Assembly: GCF_019402445.1 (NCBI RefSeq)
Contig: NZ_SRZM01000137.1
Coordinates: 1 to 18,467, forward strand
Direction: 5' to 3'
Origin: Brachyspira pilosicoli
GTDB lineage: Bacteria > Spirochaetota > Brachyspiria > Brachyspirales > Brachyspiraceae
DNA length: 18,467 nucleotides
Shown here: positions 16,667-18,467 of the stretch, piece by piece
Position numbering within the stretch: the stretch's first letter is position 1
Layout: each line of letters starts with the position of its first letter
Made by a program: the position numbers and the translations under genes
The notes under the pieces: generated by a model
What the model was told of the DNA's origin: nothing
Databases searched by the model: none
The model's input: only the letters and a program-made list of their open reading frames with translations

Positions 16667-18298
16667 TTACTTAAAAAGATTAATTATCGCAGGAAGCCAA
16701 TGATGTATTGTTCCAAGTGCTGTGCCGAATGCTGTACAAAGTAATAATCTTAAAGCCACATAAGCCTTTATAGGGAACAATATATTTCTTGCTGCCAAAT
16801 ATCCGCTTAATAAAGCACCTGTAAATCCGCCGCCAGGAAATCCCCAAGCACTAGCAAAATGAAGATTTTTAACTGTAGGTGATACTCTCACACTGCGGCT
16901 TTTTTTCAAATATCCATCTTGAGCAAAACCATAAGCTGTACCGTCTGGAGTTTTGATATATCTCTTTATTGTTTTTGGTGTTGCCACTTCATAATATTCA
17001 ATATTTTCTCTAAATCCAGGGTAATGTTTCTCTGCTCTCTCTATCAATTTTTCTGCCAACTCTTTCTTTTTAGCTTTATATTCCTCATCGCTTAAATCTT
17101 TCCACTCATCTAAGAATGAAGGTCCTGTTAGTACAGCAAATGAACGCTCATCTCCTTCTTCCACAAGTCCGCTATCTACTACTGAATAGTCTACAAATAC
17201 AAAGTTTCTGTCGGCTACTGGTATATCTTTTTGTCCTTTAGCATCCTCTTTAAATGTAGTGTTCAATGTTTTCTCTGTACTTATAAATGTAGAGTATGCA
17301 TTATTAGGGTATAGCTCTGAGAACTTTTTCTTAAATATTATGTAAACTGTGTATAATGATACAGAGTTTTTAAGTTTGTTTATTCTCTTATCCTCATATC
17401 CTTTTGGAAGTAATTCATCATAAACCACTTTAGGAGCAGCATTTGCTATTATATAATCACCATAAACTGTTACTTCCTCTTTTGCTCTCTTATCAAAATA
17501 AGTTACTCCCTCAGCTATATTGCCTTTTACATTTATCTTTTTTACCTCAGAAGAAACTCTTACCTCTCCACCATTCTCTCTTATTATATCAGCTAAAGCA
17601 TTTGATAAGTTCTGACTTCCGCCTTTAATAAAATAAGCAGAATTATAATAAGCTCCCTGAGCACAAGCATGATAATACCAGCTAAACTCATAAGGGTTAT
17701 CATGATAATAAGTAATATTAATGTTTAATATTCTTTTTAATTTATCACTTTTTATCATAGAATCCAACACATTACCTAATTTCTTTTGCGTAAATAAATG
17801 ATATAAGTTCATAGGGAATGTTGTTATAGGGTAAAAGAAGAAATCAAAAAACTTCAAATCATAAGGCACTCTTCTTATCATATACATCATTCTTGAAAGC
17901 CCAGCAAAATATTTTCTTATGCCTTGCTTTTCTTCTGGGAACTCTTTTTCTAAAGTATTTATAACATTCTCATAACCCTCTGGTATCACTAAATCAGTAT
18001 TTTCTGTTTTTATTCTCCAAGTTTGAGGAAGCTTTACTAAATTAATTCTGTCATAAAGACCTAGTTTTTTGAATATTACATGCTTCATATCTCTGTTTTT
18101 CTTAGCCATATCCATCTCATGAAGCCCAACTTCAAACTTAACATTTTTTCTTTTATATACTGTAGCACAACCGCCTACTATATTATGACTCTCTAAAACT
18201 AATACTTTTTTTCCTTGTTTTGCTAAATAGGCACCTGATGTCAATCCTCCTAAACCAGAACCTATAATTACTATATCATATTTATTGTTATTTTCCAT
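16667..18298 (-). CDS. FAD-dependent oxidoreductase of the CrtI/CrtISO/RetSat superfamily
   Basis: 543 residues. The start at 18298 is chosen because AAGGAG lies about 7 bases upstream and the FAD motif then sits close to the N-terminus; the ATG at 18343 would add 15 residues. The dinucleotide fold is complete: GSGLGG (13-18) with the ribose-binding glutamate E36 in LVLE, and the GGxATVYKRKxVKFEVGLHE segment typical of phytoene desaturase and retinol saturase relatives. A second FAD contact is GFPGGGFTGALLSGYLAARN near the end. About 30 hydrophobic residues follow (AYVALRLLLCTAFGTALG), suggesting a membrane attachment. The substrate is not known: no carotenoid or terpenoid synthesis gene is nearby and an anaerobe need not make carotenoids. 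It is first in the - strand cluster. Confidence 0.88.
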   Translation of the reverse strand: MENNNKYDIVIIGSGLGGLTSGAYLAKQGKKVLVLESHNIVGGCATVYKRKNVKFEVGLHEMDMAKKNRDMKHVIFKKLGLYDRINLVKLPQTWRIKTENTDLVIPEGYENVINTLEKEFPEEKQGIRKYFAGLSRMMYMIRRVPYDLKFFDFFFYPITTFPMNLYHLFTQKKLGNVLDSMIKSDKLKRILNINITYYHDNPYEFSWYYHACAQGAYYNSAYFIKGGSQNLSNALADIIRENGGEVRVSSEVKKINVKGNIAEGVTYFDKRAKEEVTVYGDYIIANAAPKVVYDELLPKGYEDKRINKLKNSVSLYTVYIIFKKKFSELYPNNAYSTFISTEKTLNTTFKEDAKGQKDIPVADRNFVFVDYSVVDSGLVEEGDERSFAVLTGPSFLDEWKDLSDEEYKAKKKELAEKLIERAEKHYPGFRENIEYYEVATPKTIKRYIKTPDGTAYGFAQDGYLKKSRSVRVSPTVKNLHFASAWGFPGGGFTGALLSGYLAARNILFPIKAYVALRLLLCTAFGTALGTIHHWLPAIINLFK

Positions 18299-18359
18299 TT
18301 TTATCTCCTTATAAAAAGAATCTTTATAAGCGTTTTTAATCATTTTTGCTTATATACAA

Positions 18360-18387
18360 ATAATAATATAAAATTATAAAAATACAA
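18360..18387 (-). promoter_or_regulatory. Candidate promoter of the FAD oxidoreductase cluster
   Basis: On the - strand TTGTAT (18387-18382) and TATTAT (18365-18360) are separated by 16 bases; the start would fall near 18353, giving a 55-base leader. The region is so AT-rich that chance matches are likely. Confidence 0.35.
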
Positions 18388-18467
18388 GCGTTTTTTTATG
18401 AAAATGCGTATATATAAAAGCTTTTTTAAGTTTTTTTTACAATTTTTGCAGTATTTGTATAAAACGT

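Overview
The window looks like chromosomal DNA of a very AT-rich, Gram-negative-type, motile anaerobe, most likely a Brachyspira-like spirochete. This rests on the strong A/T bias at wobble positions and between genes, secreted ankyrin-repeat proteins, a large multi-membrane-span chemotaxis receptor paired with an OmpA-type protein, and an MCE/Mla lipid-transport pair. It is an inference from gene content and style, not a database match.

Left part (1-2830): possibly the last 14 codons of a + strand gene, then three - strand genes. Two encode exported ankyrin-repeat proteins and one a small PepSY-like protein. Each has its own recognisable sigma70-type promoter. The PepSY-like gene has the most elaborate control region of the window: three TTGTAAA direct repeats exactly 11 bp apart just upstream of its -35, and a perfect TTGTAAA-N5-TTTACAA palindrome over its predicted transcription start.

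Middle (2831-10977, + strand): leuS (leucyl-tRNA synthetase) follows a 422-base divergent regulatory region with tandem promoters and more TTGTAAA-like sites, and ends at a clear intrinsic terminator. After a 328-base non-coding stretch with odd C-rich and GC-rich short repeats comes manA, apparently leaderless, then mlaF, mlaD and an inositol-monophosphatase-family gene (suhB-like), all tightly spaced. A full-length F1-ATPase beta gene (atpD) follows without any other ATP synthase gene beside it.

Right part: a 940-residue methyl-accepting chemotaxis protein and, one base after its stop, an OmpA-domain lipoprotein/porin-like envelope protein (+ strand, to 15063). Converging on them from the right edge are three - strand genes: a CrtI/RetSat-like FAD oxidoreductase, a DUF2147 exported protein and a probable outer-membrane beta-barrel protein. 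A 15-bp intercistronic hairpin separates the first two.

The common theme is the cell envelope: lipid transport (Mla), mannose/inositol phosphate metabolism, OmpA and barrel proteins, exported ankyrin and DUF2147 proteins, and a membrane receptor. No mobile element, CRISPR array, tRNA or rRNA was seen. The strongest candidate for something undescribed is the TTGTAAA regulatory system between the PepSY-like gene and leuS.
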